From: Niastella koreensis GR20-10
GTDB lineage: Bacteria; Bacteroidota; Bacteroidia; Chitinophagales; Chitinophagaceae
Assembly (NCBI RefSeq): GCF_000246855.1
Contig: NC_016609.1
Span: 434,001-498,000 of the forward strand
DNA length: 64,000 bases
Reading direction: 5' to 3'
The notes beneath the pieces are model-generated. The model did not search any database, was not told the DNA's origin, and saw only the letters and a program-made list of their open reading frames with translations. Position numbers and translations under genes: made by a program. This document shows, piece after piece, positions 7,665-16,353 of the stretch (position 1 is its first letter; each line of letters starts with the position of its first letter).

Positions 7665-8774
7665 TCAATTAATGTCCTTCCCCTCCGTCAGCGTGGCAAT
7701 CATCTTCTCCACATTCGTCTTATTGCCGTTATCGGGCGCTTTGGGCAGGGCCTTTTGGGCAAAGCCCAGGGCTTTCTTATAGTCGCCCATCGCTGAATAA
7801 CCACGGGCCATGCCTACCTGGGTGGTGAACTCGTTGGGATTTTTGTCGTAGTTTATTTTAAATACATCAAAAGCTTCCTTGCTCTTTTTCTGCTGCAATA
7901 ACTGGCGGGCATAGTTGTGCAGCTCAGTTACTGTGCCCATGGGCAGGGCTTCTTTCATCAGGGCATCGGCTTCCGCATCTTTCCCCGACTTCTTTAAATA
8001 ACCGGCTTTGGTAGAAAGCGTAACAAAGTTCTTTTGACCAATGAATGGCATACTGATCGCATCTTCTGCCCACTGCATACCTTCATCAAGATCGACATTG
8101 TTTTGCAAACAGAATTGTGCGGCCTGGTTCCAGTTTTGCCAGCCGGGGTTAAAGGACTTTTCGCTGCGCAGCTCGCGCCGGAATGATTCCAGTTGCAGGT
8201 TGTTATAATCGGTTTCAATTTTAACAGGGATCTTCAGTTTCTCCCAAACCAACGCCAGGGTAGCGCCGGTGTTGGTTTCGTTCTCGAAACCGTACGTTAA
8301 CCATTCCACGCTTTTATCGATGGACGCGGGTTTTACTTTTACGCGTAAGGCATCTTCTTTTTCATCGTAGAAAAAACTACCCCAGGAAGTTGAGTTCTTT
8401 GAAAAGATAACCGTGCATTCATCCGGATCGTAGGCAATGAAGAACCCGTATTTGCCGGCTGGCAGCGCCTGTCCTTCAATGCTTACCGGCGTGGAAAATT
8501 CAATAGTGGTATTTTCATTGGCGCCTGCCCGCCAGGGTGCTGCTTTACTGGTGCCAAAGCCCTGGTCGGTATAGCCTTTGGGTACCAGCTGGCCCCAGAT
8601 CTTGCCTTCACGCCCCTTAACGCCCGGCCGGTCGTAATGTATGGTAACATCGGTAATACCAATGCGTTCGCCCACCATCGCCTTCTTATTGCCACCCGAA
8701 GGCGGGGTTAATAACTGTGAGTAAGAAACGACATAGCATGTCAATGCTAAACAAGCAATCAGTATCTTTTTCAT
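7665..8774 (-). CDS. Secreted DUF2911 protein with C-terminal TPR repeats
   Basis: Length 369 residues. A signal peptide (about 1-19, ends SYSQ) is followed by a DUF2911 domain (about 20-185). Its marks are VTIHYDRPGVKGR, APWRAGANENTTIEF and LPAGKYGFF, a common Bacteroidetes secreted domain of unknown function. Residues about 230-365 form helical TPR-like repeats ending in YSAMGDYKKALGFAQKAL. It is probably periplasmic. The gene stands alone on the minus strand, downstream of PBP1A, with a terminator hairpin on each side. Function is unknown; the domain assignment is confident. Confidence 0.85.
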   Translation of the reverse strand: MKKILIACLALTCYVVSYSQLLTPPSGGNKKAMVGERIGITDVTIHYDRPGVKGREGKIWGQLVPKGYTDQGFGTSKAAPWRAGANENTTIEFSTPVSIEGQALPAGKYGFFIAYDPDECTVIFSKNSTSWGSFFYDEKEDALRVKVKPASIDKSVEWLTYGFENETNTGATLALVWEKLKIPVKIETDYNNLQLESFRRELRSEKSFNPGWQNWNQAAQFCLQNNVDLDEGMQWAEDAISMPFIGQKNFVTLSTKAGYLKKSGKDAEADALMKEALPMGTVTELHNYARQLLQQKKSKEAFDVFKINYDKNPNEFTTQVGMARGYSAMGDYKKALGFAQKALPKAPDNGNKTNVEKMIATLTEGKDIN

Positions 8775-8884
8775 GTCAGTTAAGTTTGATAAAAGCTACG
8801 TAGTATTTCAAAACAACTGACCGGAATTTGTATATGTGGTTATAAGAGACGGTTACCGGTTGCCGGGCGCCGGATAACAGGATG

Positions 8885-8943
8885 AAAAAGTTACAGGTTT
8901 CAGGTTACATGGGCTAATGCGCTTGTAACCTGAAACCTGTAAC
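8885..8943 (-). terminator. Terminator for the PBP1A gene, built from CAGGTTAC repeat words
   Basis: A perfect 19-bp inverted repeat (8890-8908 with 8925-8943) has a 16-base loop. Read on the minus strand, the stem follows the PBP1A stop codon by about 20 bases and is directly followed by CTTTTTC (complement of 8885-8890), as in an intrinsic terminator. The arms consist of GTTACAGG / CAGGTTAC words shared with the trpB-trpA spacer. Confidence 0.85.
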
Positions 8944-8963
8944 AGTTGTTTATTGCCTATTGC

Positions 8964-11351
8964 CTATCGGTCTTTCTTTCCAAACAGTCTTCTAAAGAAA
9001 CCTTTCTTCTTCTTTTCATCGGGTGGTAAGGCGGTGTCTTTAGGGATCTGGTTTTTAGTGCTGGTAGCTTCCTTTAACACCTTTTGTTCTTCCATAGCCT
9101 CTTTAGATTCGGTTGGAATGTTCTGGGTGTCGGGTTTGCCCAGGTAGGAATCGGCAGCACCATTACCCACGTTTTCACCTTCGGCAGCGGGTGCTTCGTT
9201 TGCCCCGATATATTCATCGGTGAATGATTCATTGCGCATGTTTTCAGGCGCCACGAATTTGGCCTGTTTGTCGAGCCCCAGGGTTTTATCGGCAAAAGCG
9301 CGTGCAAAGAACGATTCCCAGATAGGTCTGGCAGCGGCGCCGCCATAACCCAGGCCACCTTCGAGGCGAATGAAACGGTCGTCGCAACCGATCCAGACAC
9401 CAGCTAATAATTGCGGAGTGTAACCAAAGAACCAGGCATCGGAGTTATCGTTGGTTGTACCGGTTTTACCTCCCATTTCAGCTACGCCCAGGCGGCCACG
9501 TAAACCGGCGGCGGTACCAAAATCAACCGGTCCCTGCATCATGCGGGCCATGGTATAGGCGTTTGCCTGACTGATCACTTCTTTGCGTTCTGTATCAAAA
9601 CGGGCCAGTACATTACCGTTCTTATCTTCAATACGGGTGATGTATACGGGTTTTATACTAAAGCCGCCTGTTGGGAACATGCTGTAACCCCACATCATTT
9701 CATACAGCGACAGCTCGCAGGTTCCCAAACTGATAGAAGGGTAGGGCTGCACCTTGGTGGGGATATTGATCTCATGTATAAACTCGGCAAACCGTTTGGG
9801 CGTGGTTTGTTTTATGATGTAGGCTGCTACTTCATTTATAGAATAAGCCAAACCGGTAGCCATGGTGCGCATACCGCTTATTTTGGGGTTCGGTTTGGCT
9901 GGTACATAACCGGAACCGGGAAAATATTGCTGTTGGGCTTCGCACATGGTTTCGGGCGTAAAACCATATTCTGAAATCGCCAGTGCGTATAAGAATGGTT
10001 TTATAGAAGACCCTACCTGCCGTTTTGTTTTCAGGTTGGCATGGTCGAACTTATAGTTCTTGAAGTCGATACCACCCACCCACGCTTTTACCTGACCGCT
10101 CATTGGGTCGGTAACCATAAAGGCGGTTTGCAGCATTTCGCGATGGTATTTGATAGAATCGAGCGGCGTCATGAGGGTATCTTTCTCGCGCTTGTTGTTC
10201 CAGGCAAACACTTTCATGTGCACCTTCTGCTTGAATGATTTCCTGATCTCTGCCTCGCTTAACCCTTCGGCTTTCAGGTTGCGCCAGCGGTCTGAATTGC
10301 GCATGTTGCTTTCCAGTACATTTTCATGGCCTTTCCAAACCGCATCGTTTTTTAACGCAGCCTGGCTGGCCAGGGCGCGTTGCAGTACGGGCAGGTGTTT
10401 GGCCACCGCTTCTTCTGCATACAACTGCATACGGGGATTGATGGTAGTATATACGTGCAGGCCATCTTCGTAGAGGTCGTAATTTTCGCCATCCGGCTTT
10501 TTATGATCGTTGCACCATTTCCTTACATCATCCCGGATCACATCGAGAAAATACGGGGCGATACCATTGTTCTCGTTCAGCTTTTTATAATTGAGGCGAA
10601 TGGGCTGCCGTTTCAGGTCAGCGTCTTCGGTCTCGGTAAGGTAGTTGTTACGCGCCATTTGATCGAGCACAGTATTACGGCGCTCGAACGAGGCTTTGTA
10701 ATTGGTTCGGGGGTTATAAGTTCCGGTGGCTTTCAGCATCCCGATAAGCACGGCGGCTTCTTCCACGTTCAGGCGATCGGGTTCTTTTGAGAAGAAAGTA
10801 CGGGCCGCATTGCGAATGCCATATACGTTATCGCTAAAAGAAACAGTATTGAGGTACAGGGCCAGTATTTCCTGTTTGGTAAAATTTCTTTCCAGCTTAA
10901 CGGCAATGATATTCTCTTTCAGTTTCTGGATCATGCGGGTGAACTTGTTCTCCGCTCTTTCGTCGAACATATTCAGCGCCAGCTGTTGGGTAATGGTACT
11001 GCCGCCCCCTTCTTTACCCATAAAGAAAATAGCGCGGGCCAGCGACTTGCCATCGATGCCTGAGTGATCGTAAAAGCGTTCATCCTCCGTGGCCACCAGG
11101 GCATCCACCACATGTTTTGAAATGTCTTTGTACTGTACAAAGCTGCGGTTCCCCTTTTCCTTATAATATTTTCCCAGCATGGTGCCATCGTCACCATATA
11201 CCTCGGTAGCCAGCGTAATGGAGGGATTTTCCAACTGGGCCAGCGAAGGCATTTTCCCAAATAAACCAAAGCTTAAAAGGGTGAAAAACAAGGCGATTAC
11301 CAGGAAACCTATTAGAAATATTTTCCAGAATATTTTGGTGGCGCGCGTCAT
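8964..11351 (-). CDS. Class A penicillin-binding protein 1A (transglycosylase/transpeptidase)
   Basis: Polymerises and cross-links peptidoglycan. It is 795 residues long with an N-terminal anchor helix (about 8-31). The GT51 domain has catalytic Glu in VATEDERFYDHSGID (about 88-100), plus GGGSTITQQLALNMF and KLERNFTKQEILALYLN. The transpeptidase domain has SSIK (Ser448, Lys451), YSINEV as the SxN motif and KTGTT (Lys629-Gly631). After about residue 700 there is an acidic, low-complexity tail ending in the basic stretch KKKKGFFRRLFGKKDR, which may bind membrane or nucleic acid. The overall order matches PonA/MrcA-type proteins. Confidence 0.95.
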   Translation of the reverse strand: MTRATKIFWKIFLIGFLVIALFFTLLSFGLFGKMPSLAQLENPSITLATEVYGDDGTMLGKYYKEKGNRSFVQYKDISKHVVDALVATEDERFYDHSGIDGKSLARAIFFMGKEGGGSTITQQLALNMFDERAENKFTRMIQKLKENIIAVKLERNFTKQEILALYLNTVSFSDNVYGIRNAARTFFSKEPDRLNVEEAAVLIGMLKATGTYNPRTNYKASFERRNTVLDQMARNNYLTETEDADLKRQPIRLNYKKLNENNGIAPYFLDVIRDDVRKWCNDHKKPDGENYDLYEDGLHVYTTINPRMQLYAEEAVAKHLPVLQRALASQAALKNDAVWKGHENVLESNMRNSDRWRNLKAEGLSEAEIRKSFKQKVHMKVFAWNNKREKDTLMTPLDSIKYHREMLQTAFMVTDPMSGQVKAWVGGIDFKNYKFDHANLKTKRQVGSSIKPFLYALAISEYGFTPETMCEAQQQYFPGSGYVPAKPNPKISGMRTMATGLAYSINEVAAYIIKQTTPKRFAEFIHEINIPTKVQPYPSISLGTCELSLYEMMWGYSMFPTGGFSIKPVYITRIEDKNGNVLARFDTERKEVISQANAYTMARMMQGPVDFGTAAGLRGRLGVAEMGGKTGTTNDNSDAWFFGYTPQLLAGVWIGCDDRFIRLEGGLGYGGAAARPIWESFFARAFADKTLGLDKQAKFVAPENMRNESFTDEYIGANEAPAAEGENVGNGAADSYLGKPDTQNIPTESKEAMEEQKVLKEATSTKNQIPKDTALPPDEKKKKGFFRRLFGKKDR

Positions 11352-11527
11352 AGTTGGGTGTTTTGTAAACCGGGTATTACCATCCGGATTTTTACGAGTG
11401 CAAAAATCATGCTTTATAGCCGATAAAACCAGGAATGGCTACGAAAGTATTCTTAATTAATTGAGGCGCGCCCCGTTCTAACTAAATTCTAACAGGTCCC
11501 CGACTCGTGGGGAGGGAGGTTGTGCCT

Positions 11528-14500
11528 TTAGAATTTACCGGGATAATTCTGATTCAGTAAAGTTTTAACGGCATTTACATCCTTGGTATTCATCAGCACC
11601 TGCAGGTTGTTGTCGGTGAGGATAATGAATGAGTATTTGGCGGCGGGCAACCAGGGGATGATCTCGGAGGCTGCCAGTTTTTTGGTTTTGTCGATGTACG
11701 AAATGGCATCGGTGGCATTGGTGAAGGTCCCAATGAGCACCAGTTTGATATCATCGGTAACCGTCTGATTATTAACGGTAAACCCTTTAGCTGAATATTG
11801 CTCGCGGTTATAGCGGTTAAAGGCGTTACGGGCCTCGTTTATGTAAACGGGATCCACTTTATCCAGCACAATGGCCACATATTGCGGTATTTCAGGATTG
11901 TGGGTGAGCACCAATGGTTTAGGTGGCTGCACATTGGCCTTTACAGAATCCTTTTTCGCAATAGCCGGTGGTGGCAGCTGAGGCTGCCGGGTAGCAGGTG
12001 GCTGGGTTGACGACGGCGGCGGACTTACCGTAACCGGACTGGTAACCGGCGGGGTAACAGTTTGTGGGGTTACCACCGGGGGCGTAGTAACAGCCGGTTT
12101 GTCTGTTGTTTTGGCAACATCCGGTTTAGGCTGCTGGGTAGCAGGCACCGTTGGTGGCTGCGGTTGCGTTACAGGCGGTTTTGCCGGTTGCTGTGCTGGC
12201 GGTGAGGTAGCTGGCGGCTGCTGTTGCGGCTGTTGCCGGGTAACCACCACGGGCGGCTGTTGCATCACCGGGTTAGGCGTTACAATAGCAATAGGCTCGG
12301 CCGTGCTGTCTTCTGCCGGACGCTGAATCTGCAAATTGGTGAGGTAATCCTCAATCTGCTTGCGACGGCCCAATACATCTATCAATGCCTTGGCTTTTAC
12401 CGCCATAGGCGTACCGGGGAACACCCGGATGATGTTCTGTAATGATTTTTTAGCCGAATCATCCTGCCGTTGCTGAATATAGTATACCGATTGTATGTAC
12501 AGTAACTGGGGTGTCCAGTAATTTTCATGGTACATGCTATCGGCCAGTTTCTTTTCTGCCTGCGCTTCGTCGAATTTACCCTCGATAAACAGGTTGTAAA
12601 TGTTATCGTACCGGCGGGTCATTTCCTGTTTGGCCAAACTATCCGGGGTAACGCCGTTGGGGCTTGACACGATCTTTTCGAAGTTCGTACCCGGATATTT
12701 TTTCTTCAGCTCATCCTGCACCGCAGCGACTTTGGCCATATCCCCGGTTTTTGAGTAGCAATAAGCCAGCAGGAACAGGGCTTCGGGCCGGTTCTTACTG
12801 TTGGGGAAACGCACCAGGAATGCTTCCAGGGTATCGATAGTAGACCGGTAATCTTCCAGTCCTTCGAGATATATTTTACCCAGTGAGAACTGGGCTTTTT
12901 CAACCGAGTCGTTGGAGGTAGCCAGCTGGGTGGGGGTAAGCGGCACTGATTTTAATAATTCTTCATACGTAATGGGACCTGCTCCGGCTGATCCATTGGC
13001 GCCGGCTGCATTGGCGTCATCGCTACTAACAATGGTGGTAGGGGTAGCCTGTTTAACCGCTGCCAACCGCTGCCAGTTGTCAACATTTGGTCTGTTGCCC
13101 CAGGTTGCTTTAAACTCAGTATATCCCTTGCCCTTGAGGGTAGGGTTATAAAAATACCAGTCGCCTTTTTGGTTACTGCTGCTGAACATGTCACTGGGGC
13201 CATTATTATCATTGAATGATAACGGGCCGTTGGAGATCTCGTTATCGTCTTCCTTGCCGCCCTGTTTTTTGCGCAGCTGTTTAGCCAGTTTCTTCAAATA
13301 GGCATTCAACTCATCTTCGGGCAGGGCTGCCAGTTGTTGCAGGCTGTCTTCCCGGTGAATAGTATTTTGATAGGCAACGATCTTGCCCAGGGTTCCCTTC
13401 AGTTTAAGAAACGCCTTCTGGTCAACAAGACTGGGATTTAAATTGGTAATGCTATCGTAAAACCGTTTGGCGTTGGGATAGTCCTTTTCTTTAAAGCACA
13501 GATCGCCCAGCAGTAAAAATACTTTTGAGCGCATGGCGGGGTCATTACCGGGATAGCTGGTTGCTTTTAACAACAGCGCCTTGGCGCCTGGAATATTGTT
13601 CCGCTCCAGCTCCATCTCTGCTGCCGCGTAATATATAATATCGCGGTAAACCAGGTAACGGTCTTTCCGCGCCATTCTTTCCAGTTCTTTAATATTCTCC
13701 TGTAATATTTTATCGTCGCCTTTATGGTCGCGGATGTTGTTCAGGCGGGCATAAATTTCCAGTACGGGGTTAAGGGTAGTATTGGTGGCTTTTTCAAACC
13801 ATTTGGCGCCCTCCTCCGGTTTATTGGCTTTATCGTACAGCTGGCCTACCAGGTATTCCCAACGGGCTCTTTCTTCCCGGCCTTCTGCATTGTCGAGCGC
13901 CATTTCCAGGTAAATGGCGGCGCTGTCGTATACCTGTTGTTTATAAAACCACAAAGCCTGCATTTCGTGCAGATCGGTTTTTAACCGTTCCGGAAATACA
14001 GGGTCATGTTTCAGGGTTTCAATTAACCCTGCAGCTTCCGCTGTTTCATCTTTTGCCAGGTAGGTACGGATCTGCCAAATGAATGATTCATTGCGGCTGG
14101 GCGGCCGGGCCCATACTTTATGGGCTATATCGGTCTTTTCTTTGGTTGAAATGGAGAACACGCTGCCACCCTCATCTTTATTGGCATTGGAACCAATGAC
14201 TTTATCGTACCCGTCTTTTTCCTTAGGTGAAAACGCGTAGTTGATGTATTGAAAAGTAAAATAGGCGGTATCGAGCACATTTTTGTAGTAATAGGCCTGG
14301 CCCATCAGCATGTACAAATTATCGACCCAGCTGTTACGCAGGTCGTGCAGCAGAATACCGGCATTAGCCTTATAAATAACCGAATCGAGCTCTGTTTTGT
14401 CTTTTGCGGTTGTGGTGAGGTCGTAATTATAAAAGGAAAGCAGGCGGGAGTAATCGTCTTTATGCTGTGATTTGCCCCGGGCAATCACTTCTGTTAGTTT

Positions 14501-14713
14501 CTTGTTAGCGTTGTAGTTGTAATTGAACTTGGTAGTACCGTTTTGGGTGAATTTGCGAACGGCGTGGAACTTGGTGGATTCCGTCTTTTCGGAGGCTAAC
14601 TTGCGGTTTTCATACTTTTGCGGCTTCTTCAGGTCATAAGAAAGCGTTGGCTGCGCGTATAATTTCGGCAGCGATAAGATTAAAATTATGATTAATGCAA
14701 TTATCCTCGTCAA
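11528..14713 (-). CDS. Large TPR protein, PorW/SprE-like (type IX secretion/gliding)
   Basis: Length 1061 residues starting with TTG at 14713; a stop lies two codons upstream and no ATG occurs within the signal peptide, so TTG is the best start. Residues 1-20 are a signal peptide ending in LYAQ. Residues about 60-460 and 590-790 are TPR-like helical repeats. The N-terminal part (TTKFNYNYNANKKLTEVI, GILLHDLRNSWVDNLYMLMG) resembles PorW/SprE, a periplasmic component of the type IX secretion/gliding machinery. A Pro/Gln/Thr/Val-rich linker spans about 808-920, then a C-terminal domain (about 930-1061). No lipobox is visible, unlike lipoprotein PorW. Family call is from pattern memory. Confidence 0.65.
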   Translation of the reverse strand: MTRIIALIIILILSLPKLYAQPTLSYDLKKPQKYENRKLASEKTESTKFHAVRKFTQNGTTKFNYNYNANKKLTEVIARGKSQHKDDYSRLLSFYNYDLTTTAKDKTELDSVIYKANAGILLHDLRNSWVDNLYMLMGQAYYYKNVLDTAYFTFQYINYAFSPKEKDGYDKVIGSNANKDEGGSVFSISTKEKTDIAHKVWARPPSRNESFIWQIRTYLAKDETAEAAGLIETLKHDPVFPERLKTDLHEMQALWFYKQQVYDSAAIYLEMALDNAEGREERARWEYLVGQLYDKANKPEEGAKWFEKATNTTLNPVLEIYARLNNIRDHKGDDKILQENIKELERMARKDRYLVYRDIIYYAAAEMELERNNIPGAKALLLKATSYPGNDPAMRSKVFLLLGDLCFKEKDYPNAKRFYDSITNLNPSLVDQKAFLKLKGTLGKIVAYQNTIHREDSLQQLAALPEDELNAYLKKLAKQLRKKQGGKEDDNEISNGPLSFNDNNGPSDMFSSSNQKGDWYFYNPTLKGKGYTEFKATWGNRPNVDNWQRLAAVKQATPTTIVSSDDANAAGANGSAGAGPITYEELLKSVPLTPTQLATSNDSVEKAQFSLGKIYLEGLEDYRSTIDTLEAFLVRFPNSKNRPEALFLLAYCYSKTGDMAKVAAVQDELKKKYPGTNFEKIVSSPNGVTPDSLAKQEMTRRYDNIYNLFIEGKFDEAQAEKKLADSMYHENYWTPQLLYIQSVYYIQQRQDDSAKKSLQNIIRVFPGTPMAVKAKALIDVLGRRKQIEDYLTNLQIQRPAEDSTAEPIAIVTPNPVMQQPPVVVTRQQPQQQPPATSPPAQQPAKPPVTQPQPPTVPATQQPKPDVAKTTDKPAVTTPPVVTPQTVTPPVTSPVTVSPPPSSTQPPATRQPQLPPPAIAKKDSVKANVQPPKPLVLTHNPEIPQYVAIVLDKVDPVYINEARNAFNRYNREQYSAKGFTVNNQTVTDDIKLVLIGTFTNATDAISYIDKTKKLAASEIIPWLPAAKYSFIILTDNNLQVLMNTKDVNAVKTLLNQNYPGKF

Positions 14714-14850
14714 GTCCTAAGTGTTTCTTCCGCAAACTAAAATCTTATAAACTGATTTTCAAGAAAAATATTATGTAAGTACGTTAATTTTTCTACTCAT
14801 GGCGATGAATTAAAATAACTTATTACCTTTAGCGTTTTGAAACTCTCTCT
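14714..14850. promoter_or_regulatory. Divergent promoter region
   Basis: 137 bases between the PorW-like gene (-) and the bactofilin-partner gene (+). On the minus strand TTAGTTTG (complement of 14733-14740) and on the plus strand TACCTTTA near 14824-14831 each match seven of eight positions of TAnnTTTG. No clear -33 TTTG was found at the right spacing. Confidence 0.4.
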
Positions 14851-15246
14851 ATGGCTAAATTCGATGCCCAATCTACCCTGAAGCGCTTGCAGAACCGGTA
14901 CCGGCTGGTAGTGATGAACGATGATACTTACGAAGAGGTTGTGACGTTTAAATTATCCAGACTGAGTGTTTACATCACACTTAGCACCATTTTTGTGTTA
15001 CTGACCGGGTTAACAGTGGCACTTATAGTGTTCACTCCGTTACGGATGTACATACCTGGATATGGCGATGTAAACACCATGCGTGAGTTGCGGGAATTGA
15101 AGGTAAAAACCGATTCTCTTGAGCAGGCGATGTCGAACAAGGACAAGTATCTTGATAATGTAAAAAGTGTTTTACAGGGGAATATCAGCGTTAAGTTAGA
15201 CACAACTACGTTGTCTATTCCACCTACCGAGAATATTGACGAATAA
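14851..15246 (+). CDS. Membrane-anchored coiled-coil protein, N-terminal part of a bactofilin-linked M23 peptidase without the peptidase domain
   Basis: Length 131 residues. The start LKRLQNRYRLVVMNDDTYEE and the membrane helix YITLSTIFVLLTGLTVALIVF (about 43-63), followed by TPLRMYIPGY, closely resemble the N-terminus of Bacteroidetes M23-family envelope peptidases encoded beside bactofilins. Residues about 75-110 are a short coiled coil (MRELRELKVKTDSLEQAM). The frame then ends, with no HxxxD/HxH metal motifs. Bactofilin starts 15 bases downstream. Likely a membrane anchor or partner for the bactofilin filament. I see no remnant of an M23 domain downstream, so this is a short form rather than a fresh frameshift. 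Confidence 0.75.
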   Translation: MAKFDAQSTLKRLQNRYRLVVMNDDTYEEVVTFKLSRLSVYITLSTIFVLLTGLTVALIVFTPLRMYIPGYGDVNTMRELRELKVKTDSLEQAMSNKDKYLDNVKSVLQGNISVKLDTTTLSIPPTENIDE

Positions 15247-15261
15247 ACCAACCATTTCCGT

Positions 15262-15711
15262 ATGTTCAATCAAAAATCCAAATCCGACATGTCAAGCGAT
15301 GTATCCTCAGCGCCAGGATCAGGAGCTGCCACTATTATCGCAGCCGGAACCACATTAAAAGGCGATATCTCCAGCAACGGTGATATTCGCATTGATGGGC
15401 ACCTCCAGGGCAACATTCAATGCCAGGCCAAGGTAGTAATTGGCTCCAATGGTTCTGTTGAAGGCGATATCTCAGGCCAGCAGGCCGACATCATGGGCAA
15501 AGTATCCGGCACCATCAAAGTAAAAGAGTTATTACAATTAAAAGGCGGAAGTAATGTGAACGGGAATTTATATGCAGGCAAACTGCAGATAGAGCCCAGC
15601 GCCAATTTCAATGGCCAGTGTCACATGACAACAGCCAGCAATGGTCAGGTAAATGAAGTGGCCGCTTCAAAGAAAGAAAAAGAAGCAGCAAAGGAACTTC
15701 AGAAAGCCTGA
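15262..15711 (+). CDS. Bactofilin (polymer-forming cytoskeletal protein)
   Basis: Length 149 residues. A flexible Ser/Gly/Ala-rich head (1-25) precedes a right-handed beta-helix core (about 27-125) with repeating hydrophobic/Gly steps: IAAGTTLKGDISSNGDIRID, GHLQGNIQC, VVIGSNGSVEGDISG, IMGKVSGTIKV. The tail is charged and helical (SKKEKEAAKELQKA). Bactofilins form non-polar filaments that organise envelope growth. Directly downstream of the short M23-type membrane protein, a conserved bactofilin context. A terminator lies about 150 bases after the stop. Confidence 0.95.
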   Translation: MFNQKSKSDMSSDVSSAPGSGAATIIAAGTTLKGDISSNGDIRIDGHLQGNIQCQAKVVIGSNGSVEGDISGQQADIMGKVSGTIKVKELLQLKGGSNVNGNLYAGKLQIEPSANFNGQCHMTTASNGQVNEVAASKKEKEAAKELQKA

Positions 15712-15858
15712 TACAACTGACCCGGTTACGCCCCCTATGTACTTGTTGAACGCACCTATTCGATAACCTCTTTGTTACCGGAAAAGGAACGTATTGCCAA
15801 TGTGCTATTGTGCTAATTAGCTAATGTGCTGAAGGAAATCATAACCTCAAAACTTATT

Positions 15859-15888
15859 AAGTCTCGCTCCTGGCGGGACTTTCTCATT
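15859..15888 (+). terminator. Intrinsic terminator after bactofilin
   Basis: A 9-bp stem AAGTCTCGC / GCGGGACTT (15859-15867 with 15873-15881, one G-U pair) has a 5-base loop and is followed by a T-rich tail. It lies 147 bases after the bactofilin stop. The preceding 15790-15835 contains direct AATGTGCT repeats. Confidence 0.75.
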
Positions 15889-15923
15889 TTATATTCTTAA
15901 TTCTCCATTTCTCATTTCCGGGT

Positions 15924-15931
15924 TATCTTTG
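15924..15931 (+). promoter_or_regulatory. TAnnTTTG (-7) promoter element
   Basis: TATCTTTG matches the Bacteroidetes -7 consensus fully and lies 17 bases before the ATG at 15949. No -33 TTTG at suitable spacing is evident. Confidence 0.5.
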
Positions 15932-15948
15932 CCCTCCATTTTTTACAC

Positions 15949-16353
15949 ATGTCAAATAATTCGGTTTCCAGATCTTTTCGTCCGCTTTTACTGTTGTTTG
16001 TTATTACTACTGCGTTGTTTATTACCAGCCGGGCCCGGTTTGCCCGGTGGGATGTAAATACGGATGTATTGATTATTGGTAACCTGGTATTATTTGCCGC
16101 CACGGCAGTATCATTTTATTTGTTTTCGCGGTCAATGGGGTCCAAGAACCCGATGGCCGTTGTGCGTACGGTATATGGGGGCGTGTTTTCGAAAATGATG
16201 ATCTGTTTGATCACGGTGTTTATTTATATTTTCATAGCCGGCAAGGGTGTTAATAAGGCAGGTATTTTCGGATGTATGTTCCTGTACCTCCTGTATACCA
16301 TCCTTGAAGTGGTTATACTGATGAAATTGAGCAAGCAAAAAAAGAATGTCTAA
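15949..16353 (+). CDS. Four-helix integral membrane protein, unknown function
   Basis: 134 residues with four hydrophobic segments at about 12-28, 40-58, 80-97 and 104-124, short loops and a basic C-terminus (KLSKQKKNV). In related genomes I recall small membrane proteins of this sort between bactofilin and ATP synthase genes (AtpI-like), but no atp genes are present here, so this is only a guess. The last 8 bases overlap the start of the SprT-like gene (ATGTCTAA), which points to translational coupling. A good -7 box precedes it. Confidence 0.7.
   Translation: MSNNSVSRSFRPLLLLFVITTALFITSRARFARWDVNTDVLIIGNLVLFAATAVSFYLFSRSMGSKNPMAVVRTVYGGVFSKMMICLITVFIYIFIAGKGVNKAGIFGCMFLYLLYTILEVVILMKLSKQKKNV

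Noticed and set aside
12099-12326. Gly/Cys-rich plus-strand frame
   Set aside because: It is the complement of the Pro/Gln-rich linker of the PorW-like protein; composition follows from that repeat.
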